Shown: piece by piece, positions 6,210 through 13,766 of the stretch
How the letters are laid out: every line of letters begins with the position of its first letter
How positions within the stretch are numbered: position 1 is the first letter of the stretch
Assembly: GCA_035942035.1 (NCBI GenBank)
Contig: DASZDK010000058.1
Coordinates: forward strand, 1 to 30,518
Length of the DNA stretch: 30,518 bases
Reading direction: 5' to 3'
Source: JAHWJR01 sp035942035
GTDB taxonomy: Bacteria > Actinomycetota > Acidimicrobiia > Acidimicrobiales > CADCSY01
Translations under genes and position numbers: made by a program
The notes under the pieces: model-generated
Seen by the model: the letters and a program-made list of their open reading frames with translations, nothing else
The model's database searches: none
Told to the model about the DNA's origin: nothing

Positions 6210-7517
6210 ATGACGTCGCTCCGCTCGGGAGCTGCCACCGACACCGGCCAAGTCCGCGCCAACAACCAGGACGCCGTCCTGATCGCCGAGCCGTTGTTCG
6301 CCGTCGCCGACGGCATGGGCGGTCACGCCGCCGGCGAGATCGCCAGCCAGGTGGCGGTGGAGTCGCTCCAGGACAGTGCGGTCTCGTCGCTCGACTCGCT
6401 CGTCGAGGCCGTCCGCGACGCCAACCGGTCGGTCTGGCAGCGGGCCAGCGAGGACCCCGAGCTGCACGGTATGGGCACCACCCTGTGCGCCATCGCCCTG
6501 GTCCCCGGTGAAGACGACGGCGAGCAGATCGTGGTGGTGAACGTCGGCGACTCGAGGGTGTACCAGCTCCACGACGGGGAGCTGACCCAGCTGACCGACG
6601 ACCACAGCTTGGTGGAGGACCTGGTGCGAGAGGGCCGGCTGTCGCCCCAGGAGGCCCGTACCCATCCACAGCGCAACATCCTGACCCGGGTGCTGGGCAA
6701 CGACTCCGACGTCGAGGTCGACTCGTGGCTGGTCGACCCCCACCGCGGCGACCGGTTCCTGCTGTGCAGCGACGGCCTGTTCAACGAAGTCGACGACGAC
6801 AAGATCGCCTCGGTCCTGCGCCGGCTGGCCGATCCCGACGACGCCGCCCAGGAGCTGGTCACATTGGCCATCCAGGCTGGCGGACGGGACAACGTGAGCG
6901 TGGTGGTCGTCGACGTGGTCGACGACCACCGGCCGGCAGCGGCGGCGGCGACCGCCGTCGCCGGTGCGCCCACCGCCACTGTCGGCCGTCCTGGGGACAC
7001 CGCCTCCATGCCCGCGGTGGAGCCATCAGAAGAGACGCGGGGGGGTGGAGGCGGCGGTGCACCGGCCCCGGCCCCGGCCGGCGCTGCTCCGGCCTCGGCC
7101 AGGGCCAGCGCCGAGCCGGCGCCGTCCAGCCGCCGGGTGACGTGGCGGTCGGTGCTGTTCGTGACTGGCGTGGTGGCCGTGCTGGTGGGCGCCGCCAGCG
7201 CGGTGGCGTGGTACGCCCGCAGCACCTACCACGTCGGCGTTCGAGGCGACCAGGTGGCCATCCTGCGGGGACGCCCGGGCGGGCTGCTCTGGATCCAGCC
7301 GACACTCGCCGAGTGGACCGACCTCAGCCTCGACGACGTGCCGGACGGCCGGCGGAACGCCGTGCTGCGGGGCAAGGAAGAGCCGTCGCTGGCGGCGGCG
7401 CGCGACTACGTGGAATCACTGGAGGACCAGGCCGAGGCCGAGCGCCGGCGCACCACCACCACCACCACGACGTCCACCACCCTTCCGCCGCCGCCCGCCC
7501 CACCACCTTCTCGGTGA
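6210..7517 (+). CDS. pstP: PstP, membrane PP2C-type Ser/Thr protein phosphatase
   Basis: 435 residues. The cytoplasmic PP2C catalytic domain (1-235) shows the metal-binding motifs: D21 in RANNQDA, DGMGGH at 34-39, GDSRVY, CSDGLF and GGRDNVS. A Pro/Ala/Gly-rich linker leads to one membrane helix (about 313-333). An extracytoplasmic domain begins YHVGVRGDQVAILRG, and the end is a Thr/Pro-rich tail encoded by repeated ACC codons. PstP reverses phosphorylation by PknB and is encoded with it. ATG 6210 follows a GAGAAGGG ribosome-binding site. Seven bp separate it from the SEDS gene. Confidence 0.96.
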   Translation: MTSLRSGAATDTGQVRANNQDAVLIAEPLFAVADGMGGHAAGEIASQVAVESLQDSAVSSLDSLVEAVRDANRSVWQRASEDPELHGMGTTLCAIALVPGEDDGEQIVVVNVGDSRVYQLHDGELTQLTDDHSLVEDLVREGRLSPQEARTHPQRNILTRVLGNDSDVEVDSWLVDPHRGDRFLLCSDGLFNEVDDDKIASVLRRLADPDDAAQELVTLAIQAGGRDNVSVVVVDVVDDHRPAAAAATAVAGAPTATVGRPGDTASMPAVEPSEETRGGGGGGAPAPAPAGAAPASARASAEPAPSSRRVTWRSVLFVTGVVAVLVGAASAVAWYARSTYHVGVRGDQVAILRGRPGGLLWIQPTLAEWTDLSLDDVPDGRRNAVLRGKEEPSLAAARDYVESLEDQAEAERRRTTTTTTTSTTLPPPPAPPPSR

Positions 7518-7524
7518 CCGGGCC

Positions 7525-8823
7525 GTGATCCCGGTCGTCCAGCGCCTGCGGCGCAACACCGAGCTCGGCCTGATCCTGCTGGGGGCGGTCGTCACCGCCG
7601 GGCTCTACACCCTCGCCAGCCTCGGCACCACGGCCAACGTTCCCGTCAACATCGGTCCCTTCCTCGGCGTGGTCCTCGCCTTGCTCGCCGGGGCCCACGT
7701 GGCCACCCGCCGGCTGGCGCCGGCCAGCGACGGGGTGCTCCTGCCCCTCGCCGGCTTGCTCAACGGCCTGGGTTACGTCTGGATCGCTCGCCTGGACCCC
7801 GACCTGGCCGCTCTCCAAGCGGTGTGGACGGCCGTGGGCATCACCGCCTACGTCATGACGCTCGTGCTCGTGCCCAAGGCACGCGATCTCGACCGCTACC
7901 GCTACACCTTCATGCTCGTCGGTATCGCCCTCCTACTGCTGCCGCTGGTGCCTGGCATCGGCAAGACCGTCAACGGCGCCCGCATCTGGCTCCAGCTCGG
8001 ACCGCTCAGTTTCCAGCCGGGTGAGTTCGCCAAGATCGTCCTCGCCGTGTTCTTCGCCTCATACCTGGTCGAGAAGCGAGAGCTGCTGGGGATGGCCGGG
8101 CACCGCGTCGGCCCGATCATGCTCCCCGAGCTCCGCCACTTCGGCCCCGTGCTCGTCGCCTGGGGGACGTCACTGCTGGTCATGGTCTCCGAGCGCGACC
8201 TCGGGTCGTCGCTGCTGTTCTTCGCCCTGTTCGTCGTCATGCTGTGGGTGGCCACCGAGCGGCTCTCGTACCTGTTCGTCGGCGGCCTGCTCTTCGCCGG
8301 CGGGGCCGTCGCCGCCGCCAGCGTCTTCGGGCACGTCCGCCAGCGTGTCGAGATCTGGCTCGACCCCTGGGCCGCGGCCACCGACCAGGGGTTCCAGCTG
8401 GTCCAGGCCACGTTCGCGCTGGCATGGGGGGGGATCGCCGGCACCGGTCCCGGGCTCGGCAATCCCGACCGGATCCCCCTGGTGGAGACGGACTTCATCT
8501 TCGCCGCCATCGGCGAGGAGCTCGGACTGTTGGGTTCGGCCGGCGTGCTGGTCACGTTCTTGCTCATGGTGGGCACGGGCCTGCGCATCGCCCTCGCCGC
8601 CCACACCCCGTTCAACAAGCTGCTGGCCGCCGGGCTGACCGCCATCCTCGGCATCCAGGCATTCATCATCATCGGCGGCGTGATCCGCATGGTGCCCCTC
8701 ACCGGCATCACCCTGCCGTTCGTCTCCTACGGCGGCTCGTCCCTGGTGGCCAACTACGTGCTGTTGGCCCTGCTCATCCGGATCTCGGCCGACAATGCCG
8801 AGTCCGAGCTCCAGGCGCCGTGA
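7525..8823 (+). CDS. rodA: SEDS-family peptidoglycan glycosyltransferase (RodA/FtsW)
   Basis: 432 residues with about ten to twelve hydrophobic helices. SEDS features include SERDLGSSLLFFALF, with the conserved aspartate, and the loop ETDFIFAAIGEELGLLG. SEDS proteins polymerise lipid II glycan strands with a partner transpeptidase, here the PbpA whose gene overlaps by four bases. In this locus of other actinobacteria the protein is called RodA; FtsW proper is usually in the dcw cluster, which is why I choose RodA, though sequence alone does not separate them well. GTG 7525 starts seven bp after the pstP stop. Confidence 0.92.
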   Translation: MIPVVQRLRRNTELGLILLGAVVTAGLYTLASLGTTANVPVNIGPFLGVVLALLAGAHVATRRLAPASDGVLLPLAGLLNGLGYVWIARLDPDLAALQAVWTAVGITAYVMTLVLVPKARDLDRYRYTFMLVGIALLLLPLVPGIGKTVNGARIWLQLGPLSFQPGEFAKIVLAVFFASYLVEKRELLGMAGHRVGPIMLPELRHFGPVLVAWGTSLLVMVSERDLGSSLLFFALFVVMLWVATERLSYLFVGGLLFAGGAVAAASVFGHVRQRVEIWLDPWAAATDQGFQLVQATFALAWGGIAGTGPGLGNPDRIPLVETDFIFAAIGEELGLLGSAGVLVTFLLMVGTGLRIALAAHTPFNKLLAAGLTAILGIQAFIIIGGVIRMVPLTGITLPFVSYGGSSLVANYVLLALLIRISADNAESELQAP

Positions 8824-10277
8824 ACCGCCAGATCCGGCGGCTGGGCATCGGCCTGCTCGTGCTCTACGCCGCCCTGTTCGTCCAGCTCAACGTCATCCAG
8901 GTCCTCCGGGCCGACACCTACAACGACCACCCCGAGAACAGCCGGGCCATCATCCGGGACTTCAGCCGCCCCCGAGGGCAGATCCTCGCCGCCGACGGCA
9001 CCGTCCTGGCCCGGTCGGTGCCGGTCGACAGCCCGTTCAAGTTGCAGCGGGAGTACCCCGAAGGGGAGCTGTTCGCCCACGTCACCGGCTACTTCTCCCT
9101 CAACGCCGGCGCCGACGGCGTGGAGCGTTCCTACAACGACGCCCTCGCCGGGCACACGGGGGAGCGGATCGAGGACATCGGCGAGCTCCTGCTGGGCGAG
9201 CCCCGCACCGCCGACGTCTCGCTCACCATCCCCGCCGACGTGCAGCGCGTGGCCCGCGACGCCCTGGGGGCCAAGCGCGGCTCGGTGGTCGCCCTCGACC
9301 CCCGGGACGGGGCGGTGCTGGCCCTGTGGAGCTTCCCCAGCTACGACCCCGACGTGCTCTCGAGCGTCGACATCGACGCCGCCCAGGAGGCCCGCGAACG
9401 CCTGCTCGCCGACGAGGCCAACCCGCTGCTGGCCCGGAGCTACCGGGAGACCTACTTCCCCGGCTCGACGTTCAAGGTGGTGACCGCAGCAGCGGGCCTG
9501 GCCAGCGGCTCGGTCTCCGCCACCAGCCCCGTCTACCCCACCAGCAACGCCTACGTGCCCCCCCTCACCCGCCAGCCCATCCGCAACTTCGGCGGGGGCA
9601 CCTGCGGCGGCGCGCTCCCGGCCATCCTGCGGGTGTCGTGCAACACCGCCTTCGCCCAGATGGGCGTCGACCTCGGCGCCGAGACGTTGGTGAACACGGC
9701 CGAGGACTTCGGGTTCAACCACGCCGCCCCCATCGACCTGCCTGCCCCCGCCGTGTCCCCCATTGGTGACGTGGCCTCCTTCCAGGAGAACACCCCGGTG
9801 CTGGCCATGACCGCCATCGGCCAGAACGCGGTGCGCTCGACCCCGCTGCAGATGGCGCTGGTCGCCGCCGGCGTGGCCAACGGCGGTGACGTCATGGTGC
9901 CGCACGTCATGCGGGAGATCCGTGACAACGAGGGCAGGGTCATCGACAACTGGGAGCCCACCAACTGGACCAGCGCCGTCAGGCCCGACGTCGCCGCCAC
10001 CCTCACCGAGGCCATGACGGCGGTCGTCGAGCAGGGCACCGCCACCCGCCTCGCCGTCCCGGGCGTGCCCACCGCGGGCAAGACGGGAACGGCGCAGCTG
10101 GGCAACGGCCTGTCCCACGCCTGGATCGTGGGATTCGCCCCCGCCGACGCCCCACGGGTCGCCGTGGCCGTGATCGTCGAGGCGCAGCCGGGGGCCAGCG
10201 AGCAGACCGGTGGCCAGGTCGCCGCTCCCATCGCCCAGACCGTGCTCGCCGCTGCTCTGGCGGCCAACCCGGAATGA
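8820..10277 (+). CDS. pbpA: PbpA, class B penicillin-binding transpeptidase
   Basis: 485 residues. An N-terminal membrane helix (9-28) is followed by a PBP dimerisation-type region and the transpeptidase domain. Active-site motifs are S216-T-F-K219 (SxxK), S273-C-N275 (SxN) and K421-T-G (KTGTA). It crosslinks peptidoglycan outside the membrane with the SEDS protein. The GTG overlaps the rodA stop as GTGA, so translation is coupled. Length and motif spacing match actinobacterial PbpA (about 490 residues). In relatives PbpA is itself a substrate of the neighbouring kinase. Confidence 0.96.
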   Translation: MNRQIRRLGIGLLVLYAALFVQLNVIQVLRADTYNDHPENSRAIIRDFSRPRGQILAADGTVLARSVPVDSPFKLQREYPEGELFAHVTGYFSLNAGADGVERSYNDALAGHTGERIEDIGELLLGEPRTADVSLTIPADVQRVARDALGAKRGSVVALDPRDGAVLALWSFPSYDPDVLSSVDIDAAQEARERLLADEANPLLARSYRETYFPGSTFKVVTAAAGLASGSVSATSPVYPTSNAYVPPLTRQPIRNFGGGTCGGALPAILRVSCNTAFAQMGVDLGAETLVNTAEDFGFNHAAPIDLPAPAVSPIGDVASFQENTPVLAMTAIGQNAVRSTPLQMALVAAGVANGGDVMVPHVMREIRDNEGRVIDNWEPTNWTSAVRPDVAATLTEAMTAVVEQGTATRLAVPGVPTAGKTGTAQLGNGLSHAWIVGFAPADAPRVAVAVIVEAQPGASEQTGGQVAAPIAQTVLAAALAANPE

Positions 10278-10289
10278 CCTCGCGCCCGC

Positions 10290-10307
10290 CGGCGGTGCCC
10301 ACCGCCG
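10290..10307. terminator. Terminator-like hairpin after pbpA
   Basis: CGGCGGT, GCCC loop, ACCGCCG: a seven-bp GC stem 12 bp past the pbpA stop. There is no T-run. It separates the fhaA-pbpA run from the pknB promoter. Confidence 0.35.
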
Positions 10308-10324
10308 CAGCCACCAGCCCCGCC

Positions 10325-10330
10325 TAGTCT
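10325..10330 (+). promoter_or_regulatory. Candidate -10 box of pknB
   Basis: TAGTCT nine bases before the pknB ATG. This suggests pknB can be transcribed from its own promoter with almost no leader. Confidence 0.4.
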
Positions 10331-10339
10331 GAGATCGAC

Positions 10340-12175
10340 ATGGCCGATCAGGAACAGCGCGTGTTCAGCTCCCGTTACGAGCTGCACCGGAGGATCGCCC
10401 GAGGCGGGATGGCCGACGTGTTCCTCGCCCGGGACTCGTTGCTCGACCGGCCCGTGGCCCTGAAGATCCTCTTCCCCGAGTTCGCCACCGATCCCGCCTT
10501 CGTCCAGCGCTTCCGCCGGGAGGCCCGCGCCGCCGCCAACCTCAGCCACCCCAACATCGTGTCGGTCTACGACTGGGGCGAGGAGGACGGCACCTACTTC
10601 ATCGTCATGGAATACGTCGAGGGTCGCAGCCTGGCTCAGATCATCCGTGACGAGGGCCGGCTGCACCCCGACCGGGCCGCCGACATCACCGCCGACATCG
10701 CCGCCGCCCTGGGCTTCGCCCACCGCAACGGGGTCGTCCACCGTGACGTGAAGCCGGGCAACGTCATCATCTCGCCCTCCGGCCAGGTGAAGGTGGCCGA
10801 CTTCGGGATCGCCCGGGCCATCTCCACCCAGGAGAACCTGACCCAGGCGGGCACGGTGATGGGCACGGCGGCCTACTTCTCCCCCGAACAGGCCCGGGGC
10901 GAGAAGGTCGACCCGCGCAGCGACGTCTACTCCCTCGGCGTGGTGCTCTACGAGATGCTCACGGGCCGGCCGCCGTTCACCGGTGACAGCCCGGTGGCGG
11001 TGGCCTACAAGCACGTCCAGGAAACCCCCCGGCCGCCGCGGGAGCGCAACCCCGCCATCCCCGCCGACCTCGACGCCATCGTGCTGCGGGCCATGGCCAA
11101 GGACGCCGACGACCGCTACGCCTCGGCCGAGGACCTCCGCACCGACCTCCGCCGCTTCCGGGAAGGCGCCACGGTGGAGGCCGCCACCGTCCTGGTGGCC
11201 CCGCCCGTCGACGAGCGCACTCAGGCGGTGGGCGCAGCCGTGCCTGTCGATGCCGGCGCCACCCGGGCGGTGCCGGCGGCCGGGGCCACCCGCACCATGC
11301 GCCAGGTCCACGAGCAGTACTACGAGGAGCCGCCGCCGCGGAAGAACAACACTGCGTTCATCCTCGTGCTCGTGGCCCTGCTGGCCCTCCTCGCCGGCCT
11401 GCTCTTCCTCCTGGCCCGCAACCTGGGGCTGGACGAGGCCGTCGAGGAGGTGAGCGTCCCCAAAGTCGTCGATCTCACCGAGGACCGGGCCCGAAGCCTC
11501 CTGGAGGAGGCCGGGCTCGAGGTTGGCCGGGTCGACCGGCGAGAGAACCCCGATGTCGAGGAAGGGATCGTCGTCGACCAGGACCCGCTGGCCGAGCAGG
11601 TGGTCGACGAGGGCACCCCGGTCAACCTCACCGTGAGCGCCGGCATCGAGACCGTGACCGTGCCGCGGGTGGAGGGCCTCCCCGAGGCCGACGCTCGCCG
11701 GGCCCTGCGCGACGCCGGCCTGGTGCCGGACGCGCGCGACGAGCAACGGGGCGACGTCGCACCGGGCACCGTGGTGTCCCAGGACCCCCGCGCCGGCGAG
11801 GACATCGAGCCGGGCTCCACCGTGGTCATCACCGTGGCCACCCCCGTGCCGCGGGTGGCGGTGCCCAACGTCATCGGCCGGAGCCAGGGCGAGGCCACCA
11901 ACATCCTGAGCAACGCCGGCTTCCGGGTGCAGGTCCGAGAGGTGGAGGCCAACAACCCGCGGGGCGAGGTGATCGGCAGCGAACCGGGCCCCGACGCCCA
12001 GGTCGAGCCGGGGAGCACCGTGGTCATCATCGTCTCCACCGGACCCCCGCCGACCACCACCACTACGAGACCGCCCACCACGACGGTGCCGCCCACGCTC
12101 ACCCTCCCGAGCACCACCGTCAAGCCCGCCCCGACCTCGTCGACAGACCCGGGCGGGGCCGGCGGCCAGAACTAG
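10340..12175 (+). CDS. pknB: PknB, PASTA-domain Ser/Thr protein kinase
   Basis: 611 residues. The kinase domain (about 13-275) has a glycine loop IARGGMADV, K42 (VALK), HRDVKPGN at 134-141 (catalytic D136), DFG at 154-156 and GTAAYFSPEQ. A juxtamembrane Thr-rich linker precedes one membrane helix (about 338-360). Three PASTA repeats follow outside (about 371-435, 436-502, 503-570), then a Thr/Pro tail. PASTA repeats sense muropeptides or lipid II; the kinase phosphorylates FhaA/FhaB and cell-wall enzymes, and PstP reverses this. Mycobacterial PknB has four PASTA repeats. It is the only kinase in the cluster: pbpA is followed directly by pknB, with no pknA. Its stop overlaps the convergent trpG stop. 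Confidence 0.97.
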   Translation: MADQEQRVFSSRYELHRRIARGGMADVFLARDSLLDRPVALKILFPEFATDPAFVQRFRREARAAANLSHPNIVSVYDWGEEDGTYFIVMEYVEGRSLAQIIRDEGRLHPDRAADITADIAAALGFAHRNGVVHRDVKPGNVIISPSGQVKVADFGIARAISTQENLTQAGTVMGTAAYFSPEQARGEKVDPRSDVYSLGVVLYEMLTGRPPFTGDSPVAVAYKHVQETPRPPRERNPAIPADLDAIVLRAMAKDADDRYASAEDLRTDLRRFREGATVEAATVLVAPPVDERTQAVGAAVPVDAGATRAVPAAGATRTMRQVHEQYYEEPPPRKNNTAFILVLVALLALLAGLLFLLARNLGLDEAVEEVSVPKVVDLTEDRARSLLEEAGLEVGRVDRRENPDVEEGIVVDQDPLAEQVVDEGTPVNLTVSAGIETVTVPRVEGLPEADARRALRDAGLVPDARDEQRGDVAPGTVVSQDPRAGEDIEPGSTVVITVATPVPRVAVPNVIGRSQGEATNILSNAGFRVQVREVEANNPRGEVIGSEPGPDAQVEPGSTVVIIVSTGPPPTTTTTRPPTTTVPPTLTLPSTTVKPAPTSSTDPGGAGGQN

Positions 12176-12768
12176 GAGGCGGCGGGAGCGGGCGCCACCC
12201 CGGCCAGGAAGTTGCGCAGCAGGTCGTGCCCGGAGGCGGTCAGCACCGACTCGGGGTGGAACTGCACCCCTTCCATGCCGTGCTGGCGGTGGCGCAGGCC
12301 CATGACCAGGCCGTCATCGGTCTCGGCGGTCACCTCCAGCACGGCCGGAAGGCTGGCCCGATCGACAACCAGGGAGTGGTAGCGGGTGGCCTCGAACGGG
12401 TCGGGGAGGCCGGCGAACACCCCGGTCCCCGCGTGGTGGACCAGCGCCGTGCGCCCGTGGACGACCTCGGGCGCCCGCACCACCCGGCCGCCGTAGACCT
12501 GGCCGATGCACTGGTGGCCCAGGCACACCCCGAGCACGGGGACCCGCCCGCCGAGGTGGCGGATCACGTCGTTGGACAGCCCGGCGTCGTCGGGACGGCC
12601 CGGTCCCGGGGAGATGAGGACGGCGTCGGGGGCGAGCTCGTCCACGGCGGCCAGGTCCAGGGCGTCGTGGCGGTGGACCAGCGGCTCCGCCCCCAGCTCG
12701 CCCAGGTACTGCACGAGGTTGTAGACGAACGAGTCGTAGTTGTCGATCACCAGCACCCGGGGGCCCAC
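12172..12768 (-). CDS. trpG: Glutamine amidotransferase, anthranilate/aminodeoxychorismate synthase component II
   Basis: 198 residues, class I glutamine amidotransferase. The nucleophile is C82 in GVCLGHQ, with H171 and E173 in FHPES; the N-terminus VLVIDNYDSFVYNLVQYL is typical of TrpG/PabA. It supplies ammonia to TrpE or PabB for anthranilate or aminodeoxychorismate (tryptophan or folate pathways). The same gene lies beside pknB in mycobacteria, where it is annotated trpG/pabA and may serve both pathways. No trpE or pabB is in the window. GTG start at 12768; a TACCCT -10 box is seven bases upstream. Confidence 0.94.
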   Translation of the reverse strand: MGPRVLVIDNYDSFVYNLVQYLGELGAEPLVHRHDALDLAAVDELAPDAVLISPGPGRPDDAGLSNDVIRHLGGRVPVLGVCLGHQCIGQVYGGRVVRAPEVVHGRTALVHHAGTGVFAGLPDPFEATRYHSLVVDRASLPAVLEVTAETDDGLVMGLRHRQHGMEGVQFHPESVLTASGHDLLRNFLAGVAPAPAAS

Positions 12769-12775
12769 GGCGGCG

Positions 12776-12781
12776 AGGGTA
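12776..12781 (-). promoter_or_regulatory. -10 box of trpG, leaderless arrangement
   Basis: TACCCT on the minus strand, seven bases before the GTG. Confidence 0.45.
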
Positions 12782-12807
12782 CCGCCATCGGTCCGCCCGC
12801 AGCGTGG

Positions 12808-13002
12808 CTAGTCGGCGCCCTCCGACAGGACGTGGACCGCCTTCTCGACGGCGCGACGGGCCCGGGTCAGGCGCTTCTCGTCCACCGGCAGCTCGGTGCC
12901 GCCGGCGTCTATGGACTCCCGGAGGCGGATCATCGCCAGGTCGGCCAGCTCCTCGGCGATCCCCTCCAGGCGGTTGCGGATGTCGTCGAACTCACCGGCC
13001 AT
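12808..13002 (-). CDS. Small conserved-looking helical protein, function unknown
   Basis: 64 residues, no membrane helix, no cysteine. It is charged and predicted almost entirely helical (RNRLEGIAEELADLAMIRLRE, then RLTRARRAVEKAVHVLSE), with heptad-like hydrophobic spacing that suggests a short coiled coil or helical hairpin. ATG 13002 is chosen because everything upstream in frame is crgA antisense, and a TACGGT -10 box sits eight bases before it. It lies between trpG (same strand, 39 bp gap) and crgA (divergent). I do not recognise a family. Its place in the division cluster hints at a role there, but that is context only. Confidence 0.65.
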   Translation of the reverse strand: MAGEFDDIRNRLEGIAEELADLAMIRLRESIDAGGTELPVDEKRLTRARRAVEKAVHVLSEGAD

Positions 13003-13010
13003 GCCCGCGT

Positions 13011-13016
13011 ACCGTA
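13011..13016 (-). promoter_or_regulatory. Candidate -10 box of the 64-residue gene
   Basis: TACGGT on the minus strand, eight bases before the ATG at 13002. Confidence 0.4.
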
Positions 13017-13062
13017 CCGCTGCCCCGGGGCCCGGCCGACCTCTTCCCCGTCCCGCCGGCCC

Positions 13063-13068
13063 TATCCT
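13063..13068 (+). promoter_or_regulatory. -10 box of crgA, leaderless arrangement
   Basis: TATCCT, six bases before the GTG at 13075. Confidence 0.5.
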
Positions 13069-13074
13069 GTCGGC

Positions 13075-13380
13075 GTGAGCAAGCGCCGCCCCGGGAAGCA
13101 GACGCACACGGGCGGCCGGACCAGCCCGAAGCGGTCCTCGGCGAAGGCCACGACACCGGCGGGAGCGGGGACGGGCCGCTACACCCCTCCCGTGCCCCGG
13201 GTCCAGAAGGTCAGCCCCCGCTGGGTCCCGGCGCTGATGTTCTTCCTGCTCATCGCCGGCGCCGTGGTCATCGCGTTGAACTACTTCACCGTGCTGCCCG
13301 GAGGCGCCGACAACCGCTACCTGCTGGCCGGGCTGGCCCTCATCACCGGCGGCTTCATCGCCGCCACCCGCTACCACTGA
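13075..13380 (+). CDS. crgA: CrgA, cell division protein
   Basis: 101 residues: a basic N-terminal segment of about 45 residues followed by two membrane helices (about 51-70 and 80-98). The end LITGGFIAATRYH matches the conserved CrgA terminus. CrgA is an actinobacterial septal protein that recruits or stabilises FtsI, FtsQ and the cell-wall machinery, and it sits beside pknB in other actinobacteria. GTG 13075 is favoured by the -10 box six bases upstream and by the typical basic start SKRRPGK. Confidence 0.87.
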   Translation: MSKRRPGKQTHTGGRTSPKRSSAKATTPAGAGTGRYTPPVPRVQKVSPRWVPALMFFLLIAGAVVIALNYFTVLPGGADNRYLLAGLALITGGFIAATRYH

Positions 13381-13383
13381 GGC

Positions 13384-13404
13384 CGCCCGGCGTCGGACCG
13401 GGCG
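13384..13404. terminator. Terminator-like hairpin after crgA
   Basis: CGCCCGG and CCGGGCG (seven-bp arms, seven-nt loop) start four bases after the crgA stop. No T-run; placement between convergent genes supports the call. Confidence 0.4.
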
Positions 13405-13435
13405 ACTTACACAGCTGTCATTCTCCCCAGGTTCC

Positions 13436-13450
13436 TCCACAGGCTGTGGA
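13436..13450. repeat. Perfect palindrome TCCACAG-G-CTGTGGA
   Basis: Seven-bp arms around one G, directly abutting the stop codon of the zinc-ribbon gene. The one-base centre makes an RNA hairpin unlikely and a dimeric protein site more likely. Both arms contain the TCCACA core of DnaA boxes. Confidence 0.5.
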
Positions 13451-13705
13451 TTACTCCGTCGGGATCACCAGCTCCATCTCGTCCATGCAGTGCCGGGGCG
13501 GCTCCGGGTTGTCGGAGATCGCCTCCCGGACCCGCAGCTCCATGCCGCAGGTCGGGCACCGGTAGGTCAGCTTCACCTTGCGCATCTCCCCGGGAGGCGG
13601 CGGCTCGGGCGCCGGCCGGGCGAAGGAGCCCAGCAGGGCGAAGCCGGCCTTGAAGATGAGATAGCCGACCACCAGGGCGATGAGCACGCTGACGGTGAGG
13701 TCCAT
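13451..13705 (-). CDS. Small membrane-anchored zinc-ribbon protein
   Basis: 84 residues. An N-terminal membrane helix (about 3-28) and a proline-rich linker (PAPEPPPPGE) lead to a cytoplasmic metal-binding domain with CPTCG (50-54) and HC (72-73), a three-Cys/one-His zinc ribbon in appearance. ATG 13705 gives exactly one helix plus ribbon; longer versions run antisense into recQ. TAGGAT, 11 bases upstream, is the likely -10. The gene is convergent with crgA and divergent from recQ. No specific family recognised. Confidence 0.75.
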   Translation of the reverse strand: MDLTVSVLIALVVGYLIFKAGFALLGSFARPAPEPPPPGEMRKVKLTYRCPTCGMELRVREAISDNPEPPRHCMDEMELVIPTE

Positions 13706-13716
13706 GACCGGGGACC

Positions 13717-13722
13717 ATCCTA
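13717..13722 (-). promoter_or_regulatory. Candidate -10 box of the zinc-ribbon gene
   Basis: TAGGAT on the minus strand, 11 bases before ATG 13705. Confidence 0.35.
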
Positions 13723-13766
13723 CCGACCGCGGTTTCGGCCACCGGGCCAGGGGTACAGCCGCCGCC

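Noticed and set aside
7454..7506. ACC-repeat tract at the end of pstP as a possible microsatellite or regulatory repeat
   Set aside because: It encodes the Thr/Pro-rich tail of PstP, like the similar tail of PknB, and is explained by protein sequence.
9551..11746. 731-codon open frame on the minus strand opposite pbpA and pknB
   Set aside because: Composition is Gly/Val/His/Asp-rich as expected for the antisense of GC-rich codons; both + strand genes have complete catalytic motifs. Similar long antisense frames opposite the ABC exporter (17349-18995) and qcr genes were rejected for the same reason.
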